A stretch of 64,000 bases of DNA. Origin: Brevundimonas sp. UBA7506 (GTDB lineage Bacteria > Pseudomonadota > Alphaproteobacteria > Caulobacterales > Caulobacteraceae). Below the pieces are notes generated by a model. It was not told the DNA's origin. It made no database searches and worked only from the letters and a program-made list of their open reading frames with translations. The DNA is taken from assembly GCF_002479495.1 (NCBI RefSeq), contig NZ_DLNQ01000010.1:301555-365554 (forward strand), in the 5' to 3' direction. Made by a program: the position numbers and the translations under genes. Shown here piece by piece: positions 14,491 to 22,707 of the stretch. The stretch's first letter is position 1; each line of letters opens with the position of its first letter.

Positions 14491-17376
14491 TCAGGCTGCT
14501 CCGGCCGCCTGGGGACGGGCGGGGGTCGCAGGGCGGTCTCCGCCCGTTTTCTGTCTGAACTCGGCCTTGGTGGCCGCGATCCAGCCGGCATAGGTGTCGG
14601 CGCCGGCGCTGAGGGTGGCGAAGTCCTGCGGACGCCCCGAGCCGTCAGCCCCGTCCAGACCGGCGAGCGCGATGCGGATGCCGCCCGGCGAGCGGGCCTT
14701 GTCGGCGAAGCCCGAATAGTTGGCCGACAGGCGGTTCAGCGCCCCCGCGTCGCGCGCCAGCGAATAGCCGACCCCGGCGCGGATCAGCCGGTTCTCCTCG
14801 TCCGCCGTCAGCGGGATCAGGGCGTCGCGATAGCGATTGCCCAGTTGCTGCTCATAGATGGCGGCGGCCGGGCCCCACTGCTGCTGCTTCCAGAAGATCT
14901 CGGCGCGTACGTCGCGGGCGGCGGGCGAGGCGTCCTTGGCCAGGACTTCCAGCGCGTGATCGTAGCGGCCCAGCTCCATCAGGGCGCGGGCCTCCAGCGC
15001 ACGGCGCTCGCTGTTCATGGCAGTCGGCAGAAGGGTGGTGCGCGAGCTCCAGAGGGCCTGCAGGGCCTCCTCCGGCTGGCGGTTCATCAGATAGACCATG
15101 GCCAGGTTGGTCGAGACCTGGGCCTTGGCCACGCCGTCCAGGCGGTTGTCGGCCTGATACTTAAGCAGCTCGGCCGCCTGATCCAGCAGGTCGACGTCGA
15201 TCAGGCGCCGGGCCAGACGCCGCACCATCTCGTCGCCGTCGGCGCCGACCGGGGTCAGTTCGCGGAAGTCGAAGAAGAGGGCGAGCGCCTGCACCGGCTG
15301 CAGCCCGTCGGCGGCGCCGTCGAGGAAGAGGGCGCGGAAGGCGTTGTCCAGATCGGACTGCAGCTTGTCGCCGCCGGGCAGGACCACGATCTTGCGGCCT
15401 GCCGCCTTCAGCGTGGTCAGGGCCTCGCGATAGCGGCCCTGCGACAGGTAGAGTTCGCCCAGGCTGCGGATCACCGCCAGTTCGGTGCCGTCGCCGCGCC
15501 AGCGCCATTTCAGGGCCTCCAGCTGGGCGGCGGCCTGATCGGGCTTCAGCGTCCCCTTGGCCATCTCCAGACGCACCACGCCGAGGCGGGCGGGGGTCGA
15601 GATGCCGTCCAGCGGGGCGCGGGCGACGGCCTTGTAGAGGGCTAGGGCCTGGGCCGGCTTCTGTTCCAGCTCGAACAGCCGGGCCTGCACCAGACGGGCG
15701 GTCAGCTGATCGGGCGCAGAGACGCCCGGCTGGCTGAAGACATAGGCCAGAAGCTCGCGCGCGGCGTCCAGATCGCCGGTCTCGACGGCGGCCAGGGCAT
15801 GGGCCGTGCCGAAGCGGGCGCGCCATTCGGGGGTGAAGTTGTCGACCACGCCCGCGCCGGCGGCGAAGGCCTGACGCGCCGTGGTCCAGTCGCTGCGCTG
15901 GGCGGCGATATAGCCCTGCCAGACGCGGGTCGAGGGATCGCCGGCCAGAGCCCCGGACGAGAAGTCGGCCTCGGCCTCGGCGTATCGGCCGATGGCGGCG
16001 CGGGCGGCGCCGCGCAGGCCGCGCACCTCGGCCACGCCCTGCATGGCCGGGGTCTGCTTGACCAGGGCGTTCAGCACGCCGATCGCCTCATAGCCCAGCC
16101 CCTGCCCCACCAGGAAACGGGCGTAGGCCAGTCGCGCCTCGATCGGCGCACGGGGGTCCTCGGCGGCGCGGCCGCTTTCCAGTTCGGCCGCGACCTGCAG
16201 CGCGCGATGGCGGTCGTTGAAGCTGTCGCTTCCCAGATCGGCCCAGTCGGCAATGATCAGGGCCGGACGGACGGCGGCGCGCGGGGCGTGGGCCTCAGCG
16301 GCGGCCGCTTCCAGCCCCACGGTCGGCGGCGACAGCCGCAGGCCGCGTGGCCGCGACAGGGTGACGATGTCGCCCTCGGCCTTGACCGTCAGATCGTCGG
16401 TCGGGGTCTCGACCGCCAGGCCGTGGGCGGTGGGCAGCAGGGCCAGGTCGACGGTGCGCCGTCCGGTCCTCAGCCCCTTGCCGGGGGCCAGGGCGGTGAC
16501 GGCGGCGAAGCGGTCGCCGACCATGGGATCGGTCAGCCAGACGGTCCTGGTGGCCCCGGCCATGCGCGCGGTCAGGGCGGTCTGGACGCTGTCGTCGCGA
16601 CCGATGTCGATCCCGCTGGCGGCGGTGGTCGGCCCGCCCAGGGTGATGGTCCAGGCGGCGCCGTCGGCGCGGGCGGACACCCCCTGCCCCTCGGCGACGG
16701 GAATGCGGATGGCGGTGAAGTCCGGCCCGGCGGCCCAGCGCGCCTTGGCCGCATCGCCGGCCTTGGCGGCGGCGGGCATGTTCATGCGGGCGGCGGCGTC
16801 GAACACCACCCAGACCGCGTCGCCGCGGCGGAAGACGGCGGCCCCGACCGGCGCGGCCCAGGCGAAGGTCAGTCGGGTCGTCTCGTCCTTGACCTCGGCG
16901 GTGACGGGCACGGCGCCGCCGGCGGGCACGACCGAGGGCTTGGTCCCTTCCGGCGCCGCGCCGGGGGCGTAGAGGTTGATCCAGACCGCGCCGTCGGCGG
17001 CGCCGGAGCGGACGCCCGCCCCCTCGGCCAGGGTCAGAACCAGTTCGGTCGCGCCCTGCACCGAGCGGGTCTCGACCTTCTCGACCCCCTTGGGAGGATC
17101 GACGCGCAGGCGGCTGACGTCGGGGGCTGCGGTCGTGCCGATGCGGATGACGACGGCGCGGCCGTCCTGGCGCACCCGGGCGCGGGAACCCACGGCCCCC
17201 GCGAATTCGACCTTGGTGAAGCCGGCGTTGGCGCCGACGCGGATCTCGACCGGATCGCCCGAACGGGGCCCTGCGCCCTCGGCGTGCGGGGCCAGGGGCG
17301 CGAAGACGACGACGCCCGCCGCGGCGGCCGCCACGGTCGTCTTCAGAACGCGCTTGCTGGCGGTTGCCCCGGACAT
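14491..17376 (-). CDS. Large periplasmic tetratricopeptide-repeat protein
   Basis: The 961-residue protein has an N-terminal signal or anchor segment (VLKTTVAAAAAGVVVFAPLA, cut near HAEGAG), then about 300 residues of beta-rich sequence with repeated V-x-I-R-I and W-x-x-x-x/Y patterns (possibly AMIN-like envelope-binding), then from about residue 390 many helical repeats of TPR type (for example ARYAEAEADFSSGALAGDPS and LYLSQGRYREALTTLKAAG). I do not recognise a named family. It neighbours the flagellar gene block and has three TTAA sites 27-50 bases before its start, so an envelope or flagellum-linked role under CtrA control is a guess from context. Confidence 0.7.
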   Translation of the reverse strand: MSGATASKRVLKTTVAAAAAGVVVFAPLAPHAEGAGPRSGDPVEIRVGANAGFTKVEFAGAVGSRARVRQDGRAVVIRIGTTAAPDVSRLRVDPPKGVEKVETRSVQGATELVLTLAEGAGVRSGAADGAVWINLYAPGAAPEGTKPSVVPAGGAVPVTAEVKDETTRLTFAWAAPVGAAVFRRGDAVWVVFDAAARMNMPAAAKAGDAAKARWAAGPDFTAIRIPVAEGQGVSARADGAAWTITLGGPTTAASGIDIGRDDSVQTALTARMAGATRTVWLTDPMVGDRFAAVTALAPGKGLRTGRRTVDLALLPTAHGLAVETPTDDLTVKAEGDIVTLSRPRGLRLSPPTVGLEAAAAEAHAPRAAVRPALIIADWADLGSDSFNDRHRALQVAAELESGRAAEDPRAPIEARLAYARFLVGQGLGYEAIGVLNALVKQTPAMQGVAEVRGLRGAARAAIGRYAEAEADFSSGALAGDPSTRVWQGYIAAQRSDWTTARQAFAAGAGVVDNFTPEWRARFGTAHALAAVETGDLDAARELLAYVFSQPGVSAPDQLTARLVQARLFELEQKPAQALALYKAVARAPLDGISTPARLGVVRLEMAKGTLKPDQAAAQLEALKWRWRGDGTELAVIRSLGELYLSQGRYREALTTLKAAGRKIVVLPGGDKLQSDLDNAFRALFLDGAADGLQPVQALALFFDFRELTPVGADGDEMVRRLARRLIDVDLLDQAAELLKYQADNRLDGVAKAQVSTNLAMVYLMNRQPEEALQALWSSRTTLLPTAMNSERRALEARALMELGRYDHALEVLAKDASPAARDVRAEIFWKQQQWGPAAAIYEQQLGNRYRDALIPLTADEENRLIRAGVGYSLARDAGALNRLSANYSGFADKARSPGGIRIALAGLDGADGSGRPQDFATLSAGADTYAGWIAATKAEFRQKTGGDRPATPARPQAAGAA

Positions 17377-17402
17377 ACGCGCGCACCCTCGCGCGAAGGG
17401 CT

Positions 17403-17426
17403 TTAATCGCGGTTAACGTCGGTTAA
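17403..17426. promoter_or_regulatory. Three TTAA sites at 10-bp period
   Basis: TTAA at 17403, 17413 and 17423 (TTAA-N6-TTAA-N6-TTAA) lies just upstream of the TPR gene and about 120 bases before the divergent DUF983 gene. The spacing is one base shorter than the CtrA consensus, but a helical-turn array of TTAA is unusual in such GC-rich DNA. Confidence 0.5.
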
Positions 17427-17546
17427 AGCCCCGCTGAAAAAACCTTGCCATGCGGGTAGGACAAATCACCCGCTTGCGGCGCCCGTGCGAAAGGCCGACA
17501 TCGACGGTATCGACGTTATCGTCACCGTATTTCGTCAGGTGTTGCC

Positions 17547-17999
17547 GTGTCCGACCCCGTCTATCCGCCCCTCAGCCCGCTGAAGACCGGCATCCGCTGC
17601 CGCTGTCCGCGCTGCGGCGAGGGTGCGCTGTTCCAGGGCTATCTGACCATCCGCAAGGAATGTTCGAACTGCGGTCTGGACTATGGGTTCGCCGACCCGG
17701 CGGACGGCCCGGCCTTCTTCGTCATGTCGGCGGTGGGGATCGTCGGCATGATCGGCTTCATGATTTTCGAGTTCAACGTCCACCCGCCGGTCTGGGTGCA
17801 CTTCGTCGTCACCCTGCCGATCCTGGCCCTGATGTGCCTGGGCGTGCTGCGGCCGTTCAAGGGCTGGATGGTGGCCGAGCAGTATTTCCACAAGGCCGAG
17901 GAAGCGACCTTTGTCAGCGTCGGCAAGCACGGCCAGGGCTACGGCTGGCGCGGCCAGGCCGAACGCGCCGCCCGCGAGCAAGCGCGCAAGGCCGACTGA
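17547..17999 (+). CDS. DUF983 family membrane protein
   Basis: The 150-residue protein has a zinc-ribbon-like N-terminus (CRCPRCGEGALFQGYL, then CSNCGLDYGFADPADGPAFF) and two membrane spans at about residues 55-75 and 82-102. This arrangement is the DUF983 family, of unknown function, found mainly in alphaproteobacteria. The start is GTG (17547), preceded by GTCAGGTGTT. Four cysteines are conserved as two CxxC pairs and could bind a metal. Its 3' end nearly touches the convergent gene at 18004. Confidence 0.85.
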   Translation: MSDPVYPPLSPLKTGIRCRCPRCGEGALFQGYLTIRKECSNCGLDYGFADPADGPAFFVMSAVGIVGMIGFMIFEFNVHPPVWVHFVVTLPILALMCLGVLRPFKGWMVAEQYFHKAEEATFVSVGKHGQGYGWRGQAERAAREQARKAD

Positions 18000-18003
18000 G
18001 CCC

Positions 18004-18264
18004 CTAGATCCCGAGTTCCGGCATCAGGCCGGCGACCACGCCCCGCATATTGGTCTCCTTGGGCGCCATGGCGCGCAGGAAGTTCAGGGTGTTCGCCGCA
18101 CTGTCGAAGAAGGCGAAGTTCGACTGGGTGAAGCGGCAATTGCTGAAGTTGGGCGCCAGACCGCCGCGGTAGACCAGCCGGGCGTTCTTGAACTCGCAGT
18201 TCACGAAGGTCACGCCGTCGATCTCGACTTCGCCGCTCAGAACCTGATCGCGCGTCTGGGTCAT
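18004..18264 (-). CDS. Short pentapeptide-repeat-like protein
   Basis: The 86-residue product reads as alternating small/hydrophobic residues with N-C-x-F motifs (VTFVNCEFKNARLVYRGG, then FSNCRFTQSNFAFF), resembling a short pentapeptide-repeat or beta-helix coil. No catalytic motif is visible and the function is unknown. I chose ATG 18264, preceded by GGAGAAACAGT; longer in-frame readings to 18456 lack a ribosome site. It may share a transcript with nothing, since the flanking TonB receptor gene ends 60 bp upstream on the same strand. Confidence 0.65.
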   Translation of the reverse strand: MTQTRDQVLSGEVEIDGVTFVNCEFKNARLVYRGGLAPNFSNCRFTQSNFAFFDSAANTLNFLRAMAPKETNMRGVVAGLMPELGI

Positions 18265-18326
18265 ACTGTTTCTCCAAGAAATGACGGCGCCAGACATAGG
18301 GCATTCCTCGTCCGGCGCCACCCGGC

Positions 18327-20699
18327 CTAGCGCACGACCCGCAGCGTCACGCCCAAGGTGCGCGGCGCGCCGAGGAAAGCGCCGAGGGTGCCCGTCTGGA
18401 ACGGGGCGCCGAAGGCCACCTGGCGGTAGTCCTGATCGAACAGGTTTTTGCCCCACAGTTCGACGCTCCAGGCCTCGTCCTTGGCCAGGGCCACGCGGCC
18501 GTCCACCAGCCAGAAGCCGGGCTGGCTCTTGGCCGGGTCCAGATCCGAGCCGGTGTTGTATTCCGAAGAATACTTGGCCGCGAGGGTGACGCGGCCCGTC
18601 AGACCCGCCCCCACCGGACGCTCATAGGTCCCCGCCAGCGAACCGCTCCACAGCGGGGCGAAGTTCAGGCGGCGACCGGCCAACAGCGGCAGACCGGCGA
18701 TGGGGTCGTGGCCGTATTCCGTCTGGGCGTAGGTCAGCCCGCCCTGCAGCGACAGGCCCTCGACCGGCAGGAACATGACGTCCGCCTCTACGCCCTTGGC
18801 GCGCACCTGCGGGATGGAGCGCACCAGGAAGGTGGTGCCCAGGAAGGTGTTCAGCTGGAAGTCGTCATAGGTCTGGCGGAAGGCGGCGGCCGAGACCAGC
18901 AGGCGACGGTCCAGCATCACGCTCTTGACCCCGGCCTCCCAGGCGTCGGCGGTCTCGGCCCCGAAGGCGCGCGAGGTGTCGGGGACGCGGTTGGTCTGAC
19001 CCCGGTCCAGGTTGAAGCCGCCGTTCTTGCGGCCGCGCGACCAGCCGGCGTAGAGGCGCAGGCCCTCGGTCGCCTGATATTCGGCGCGGGCCAGACCGGT
19101 CCAGGCCTCGTCCTTGACCGTCTCGGAGGTCTTCAGACCGTTGAAGGCCGGGTTCGACCAGGGCAGGCACAGGGTGCCGTTGACCACGCCCTTGGCCAGG
19201 GCGGCGGCGCAGGCGCGGCCGCCGTCGGTGTTTTCATAGGCCGCGCTCATGTCCTTGGTCTCGTGGGTGCGGCGCAGGCCCCCGGTCAGGGTCAGACGGT
19301 CAGTCACGGCGTAGGAGACTTGCGCGAACAGAGCCGCGCTCTGCGTCGTCTGCCAGTAGCGGTCCATCTGGCCTTCGCCCTCGACGAAGCTCTGGCCGAC
19401 CGCCAGACCGGTCAGGGTCGAGACATGGTTGGGATCGCCCAGCGGATTGGCGCTTGAGCGCGACAACAGACGGCCGACGTAGGCCTCGTAGTCGGCCCCG
19501 TAGAGCAGGCTGTCGCGGCGGGTCAGCTGCTCGTCCGACAGGAAGAGCCCCGCCGACCAGTCCAGCCGGTCGCGCTGGCCCGACAGGCGCACCTCCTGCG
19601 TCAGGGTGCGGAAGCGGTTGGACCAGCTGCCGTCGTCGGGGCGATAGGCCAGATCCGCCGAGGTGAAGTCCCAGTCCTGGCTGATGACGCCGCGCCAGTC
19701 GCGCACCGCCGTGCTGCTGTCCAGCCTGGCCCAGCCCAGGTCGGCGCTCAGGTGCAGGGCCAGGCCCTTGTCGCGGATGCGGGTGTTGGTGTCGCGGTTT
19801 GAATAAGCCACGCGCGCCCAGGGGTTGGGCGTCGCCGCCACCCCGCCGTCGGGGGCGAAGGTGGCCAGCAGGGGCGCGGTGCTTCCGGTCGCCAGTTGCA
19901 CGCCGACGCAGCAGCGCTCGTCCCGCTCGGTCCAGTCGGCGGTCAGACGGGCGGTCAGGTCGGGCGTGGCGCGCCACAGAAGCTGGCCGCGCACGGTGTC
20001 GTAGTGCTCGTTCTGATCGTCGGTTTCGGTGCGCGGGCCATCGCCGGTGCGCACGTCATAGAGACCGTCACGACGGCGCGCGGCCACGTACAGACGCCCG
20101 GCCAGAACCTCGTCCACGAGGGGGCCGGTCAGGGACGCCGAACCGCCTGCGGTCCCGTAGTCGCCGAAGGTGGCCTCGCCCGCCATGCGCGGGGTGAAGG
20201 ACGGGGCGGCGGTGACGACGTTGATGACGCCCGCCGAGGTGTTCTTGCCGAACAAGGTGGCCTGCGGGCCTTTCAGCACCTCGACGCGCTCGACCTCGCC
20301 GAGGTCGCCCAGGGCCACGCCGTTGCGCGGGCGATAGACGCCGTCGATCATGACGCCGACCGAGCTTTCCAGCCCGGGATTGTCGCCCACCGTGCCGACT
20401 CCGCGGATGCGGGCCGTGGTGAAGGTCTGGTTCGAGGTCGAGGCCACCACCAGGCCCGGCGTCAGGATCTGAAGGTCCTTGATGTCGCGCACGCCGACGT
20501 CGTTCAGCAAGGGCTGGGCCGTCACCGTCAGCGACAGGGGCGTCGACGCCAGCGCGGCCTCGCGCCGCTGGGCCGTCACCACGATGTCGGACACCTGGCT
20601 CGGGCCTTCCGGCGTCGTCTCAGCCAGGACCGGCGCGGCGAAAGCGAGCAGAGGCAGGGCGACGGACGCCAGCTGCGCGGCGCGGAATGGGGTCGTCAT
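18327..20699 (-). CDS. TonB-dependent outer-membrane receptor
   Basis: The 790-residue protein has a signal peptide (LASVALPLLAFAAPVLAE), a TonB-box-like VSDIVVTAQRR, a plug domain with the typical DIKDLQILTPGLVV, RIRGVGTVGDNPGLESSVGV and EVERVEVLKGPQATLFGKNT segments, and a C-terminal beta-barrel ending ...LGVTLRVVR. These receptors import large or scarce ligands (siderophores, cobalamin, sugars, aromatics) using energy from TonB-ExbBD. The plug sequence is like the broad group of iron-complex and unknown-ligand receptors common in Caulobacterales. No neighbouring enzyme or regulator shows the substrate. Confidence 0.9.
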   Translation of the reverse strand: MTTPFRAAQLASVALPLLAFAAPVLAETTPEGPSQVSDIVVTAQRREAALASTPLSLTVTAQPLLNDVGVRDIKDLQILTPGLVVASTSNQTFTTARIRGVGTVGDNPGLESSVGVMIDGVYRPRNGVALGDLGEVERVEVLKGPQATLFGKNTSAGVINVVTAAPSFTPRMAGEATFGDYGTAGGSASLTGPLVDEVLAGRLYVAARRRDGLYDVRTGDGPRTETDDQNEHYDTVRGQLLWRATPDLTARLTADWTERDERCCVGVQLATGSTAPLLATFAPDGGVAATPNPWARVAYSNRDTNTRIRDKGLALHLSADLGWARLDSSTAVRDWRGVISQDWDFTSADLAYRPDDGSWSNRFRTLTQEVRLSGQRDRLDWSAGLFLSDEQLTRRDSLLYGADYEAYVGRLLSRSSANPLGDPNHVSTLTGLAVGQSFVEGEGQMDRYWQTTQSAALFAQVSYAVTDRLTLTGGLRRTHETKDMSAAYENTDGGRACAAALAKGVVNGTLCLPWSNPAFNGLKTSETVKDEAWTGLARAEYQATEGLRLYAGWSRGRKNGGFNLDRGQTNRVPDTSRAFGAETADAWEAGVKSVMLDRRLLVSAAAFRQTYDDFQLNTFLGTTFLVRSIPQVRAKGVEADVMFLPVEGLSLQGGLTYAQTEYGHDPIAGLPLLAGRRLNFAPLWSGSLAGTYERPVGAGLTGRVTLAAKYSSEYNTGSDLDPAKSQPGFWLVDGRVALAKDEAWSVELWGKNLFDQDYRQVAFGAPFQTGTLGAFLGAPRTLGVTLRVVR

Positions 20700-20816
20700 G
20701 GAGGTGAACCGCTTGGGGGCGCGACGGCGCGCGGCCGGATCGCGGACAGAGGCCGCGCTCTAGCAGTCGGGCCGGCGGGTTGAAAGCCTCGCCCCGCGTC
20801 AGCAGGAGATGACTTC

Positions 20817-21143
20817 TCAGGCTCGACCGGCCATCGGCCCGGAGGCGCAGGGCGCGAAGCTGACGTCCACGCGGCTTTGATGACGGCCCAAATCGTTGCG
20901 CACCGCGCCGCCGATGCCGCACAGGGCGGCCAGGTCGCCGTCCACGCCCGCCTCGTGCGCCGTGATCAGGTCCAGCAGACGTTCTGCCTCCGCCAGACAG
21001 GCCGGCTGCTGCTCCAGCAACCAGGCCTCCAGCCCTGCCAGCTCGACCGACGGCCCGCCGTCGCGCACCGCGCGCTCGATCGTCTTGCTACTCCATCGAA
21101 GCAGCAGAACGCGCGCGGCTTCCAGCGTCCATTCTCGCGCCAT
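20817..21143 (-). CDS. Hypothetical protein, 108 residues
   Basis: The predicted protein is mostly helical and soluble (LEAARVLLLRWSSKTIERAV, LEAWLLEQQPACLAEAERLL) with a C-terminal loop containing two cysteines (ALCGIGG, FAPCASG). No family was recognised. Its start lies 56 bases inside the upstream membrane-protein gene, in a different frame, which is more overlap than usual; either the upstream gene ends in a variable tail or this ORF starts later. Codon use is like the neighbouring genes. Confidence 0.45.
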   Translation of the reverse strand: MAREWTLEAARVLLLRWSSKTIERAVRDGGPSVELAGLEAWLLEQQPACLAEAERLLDLITAHEAGVDGDLAALCGIGGAVRNDLGRHQSRVDVSFAPCASGPMAGRA

Positions 21144-21564
21144 CAGCCCGCTCCCGCGCGAAGCGACGGGCGTAGGACGCCTCCCAGACGCCGAAGAAGA
21201 CGCACAGACTGTCGAGCGCCCAGACGGCCCAGTTCACGCTGATCACGGCCCATTCCAGCCGCTTCCAGGCGAAGAAGGGCGCCAGATAGGCGACGACCGC
21301 GATGAACTGGAACCCCGCCAGGGCGACAATCCACCAGCGCTCGCCGCGCTCGGCCAGAGCCCACAGCGTGAAGAACAGCAGGACGTCCAGAACGGCGACC
21401 CAGACCATCAGGCCCGGCGCGTTCAACAGTTGCAGCACGCTGGTCGCCGCGACCACGGCGACCAGAGCCAGGGTCGCAGCGCGATCCACCCATTCCCCGC
21501 GCCACAGGATCAGGCCCAGGCCGAGCAGGTTGGCGCTCAGCATGACGATGTGGAAGGGATGCAC
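21088..21564 (-). CDS. Hypothetical membrane protein, 158 residues
   Basis: Four or five hydrophobic segments are visible (about 5-22, 28-47, 52-72, 82-100, and a W-rich one near 105-125), followed by a basic cytoplasmic tail (YARRFARERADGARMDAGSR). No family was recognised. The last 56 bases overlap the next gene. The 112-bp gap before it toward the LuxR-type gene shows nothing certain. Confidence 0.6.
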   Translation of the reverse strand: MHPFHIVMLSANLLGLGLILWRGEWVDRAATLALVAVVAATSVLQLLNAPGLMVWVAVLDVLLFFTLWALAERGERWWIVALAGFQFIAVVAYLAPFFAWKRLEWAVISVNWAVWALDSLCVFFGVWEASYARRFARERADGARMDAGSRARSAASME

Positions 21565-21676
21565 CGCTACGTATCAACCCGCGCATGGCCCGCGCCCGCC
21601 GATGGCGGATACGGCGCCCCGCGCGAAGCGCCTCTCGTTTCGAATCGGCATCGCCCGCGTGCCTCCTGAGTGAGCA

Positions 21677-22156
21677 TCACCGCAGGCGCTGGACGGACTC
21701 GAGGACGGGGTTGGCGAGACTGGCGCCGACCGCGGCGATCAAAAGCCAGGCCAGAGACCAGCCCAGGATCAGCCACAGCAGGGAGCCCCCCAGCTTCCTG
21801 GGTCGGCGCCAACTGTCCAGCGCCACATACCGCTCATAGAGCGAACGCCGCGCCTTCCCGCCCCCAAGCGCCGTCGCAGGCGCCGCAGAGACTGGCTCCA
21901 TTGGCGCACACGGAGCGGCGTCGGATAGCGGGTTTGATACCCATGAGTAGAGATCACTCAGGCGACGGGCCGCCTGCAGGCGGTCTGAAACCCCCAGCTT
22001 CTCATACGCGCGATGCAGGTGATTCTGGACCGTGCGCGGCGACAGGTTCAGTTGCTGCGCGATTTCCTTGTCGCCCAGCCTCTGCCCCGCCAACCGGACG
22101 ATCTCCAGTTCACGAGGCGTCAATTTCGGGTTTGGAACATCGTTTGCCACAAGCAA
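21677..22156 (-). CDS. LuxR-type HTH protein with C-terminal membrane anchor
   Basis: Residues about 10-70 form a LuxR/GerE helix-turn-helix: LTPRELEIVRLAGQRLGDKE, IAQQLNLSPRTVQNHLHRAY and EKLGVSDRLQAARRL. After a Pro/Ala linker, a single membrane helix (about 127-149, SLLWLILGWSLAWLLIAAVG) ends the protein. No receiver or ligand-binding domain is present, so regulation must come from elsewhere, perhaps the membrane. The start codon is TTG (22156) and lacks a clear ribosome site, so the exact start is uncertain. Similar tail-anchored HTH proteins are common in this order, I believe. Confidence 0.75.
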   Translation of the reverse strand: MLVANDVPNPKLTPRELEIVRLAGQRLGDKEIAQQLNLSPRTVQNHLHRAYEKLGVSDRLQAARRLSDLYSWVSNPLSDAAPCAPMEPVSAAPATALGGGKARRSLYERYVALDSWRRPRKLGGSLLWLILGWSLAWLLIAAVGASLANPVLESVQRLR

Positions 22157-22230
22157 GGGTTAGCCAGTCGGAGGGCGTGACGTCCAGATGGTAAAGCGCC
22201 ACACGGCCTTCTCGACCGTCGTCCGCCGCT

Positions 22231-22707
22231 CTAGCCGCCCAGACTTCCGCTCGCGTCCAGGGTCGCGTCGGCGTTCTCAATGACGGTCAGATCGCGGGTT
22301 TCGACGCCGTACTCCGTCTTCAGGCTCGCCAGCCAGCCGAACAGGGCGGCCGAAGTCGCGCCCGAGGCGTCAAAGGCGATGCCGCCGGCTTCGTCCACCG
22401 TCAGGGCGACGGTCAGGCCCGCGGCTTCGGCCGCGCTGCGGGCCGCCTGCTCGACCTCGACCAGCGGCATGGACGTCCCTGACTTGGTCGGCGCCCGCGT
22501 CGCCAGCCCAGTTTCGATGCGGGTCAGGGCGGCCGTCCCCTCGACCCTTCGTTCCGACGCCGCCTCGCGCCAGGCCCAGGCCGGGCGCAGGACCAACAGC
22601 CAGATCAGGACGGCGGCGATCAGCAGCCCCATGATCGCCAGCATCTTCTGCTCACGCGCCGAACGCCCGTCCCACCACAGGCCGACCGACTGGATCATCC
22701 GGTTCAT
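22231..22707 (-). CDS. gspM: Type II secretion protein GspM
   Basis: GspM is a bitopic inner-membrane protein that partners GspL in the T2SS assembly platform. The 158 residues open with a short cytoplasmic part, one membrane helix (MLAIMGLLIAAVLIWLLVLR, about 22-41), then a periplasmic ferredoxin-like domain (LARIETG..., FGWLASLKTEYGVETRDLTV). The size, topology and position directly after gspL (start overlapping its stop as ATGA) fit GspM. It is the last gene of the gspC-M operon. Confidence 0.88.
   Translation of the reverse strand: MNRMIQSVGLWWDGRSAREQKMLAIMGLLIAAVLIWLLVLRPAWAWREAASERRVEGTAALTRIETGLATRAPTKSGTSMPLVEVEQAARSAAEAAGLTVALTVDEAGGIAFDASGATSAALFGWLASLKTEYGVETRDLTVIENADATLDASGSLGG

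Noticed and set aside
15799..17406. A 535-codon plus-strand frame opposite the TPR gene
   Set aside because: Gly/Arg/Ala-rich translation without domains; it is an antisense shadow of the 961-residue gene.
20700..20816. Cobalamin or other riboswitch before the 18327-20699 receptor
   Set aside because: The gap is only 117 bp and lacks the B12-box or other recognisable conserved elements.
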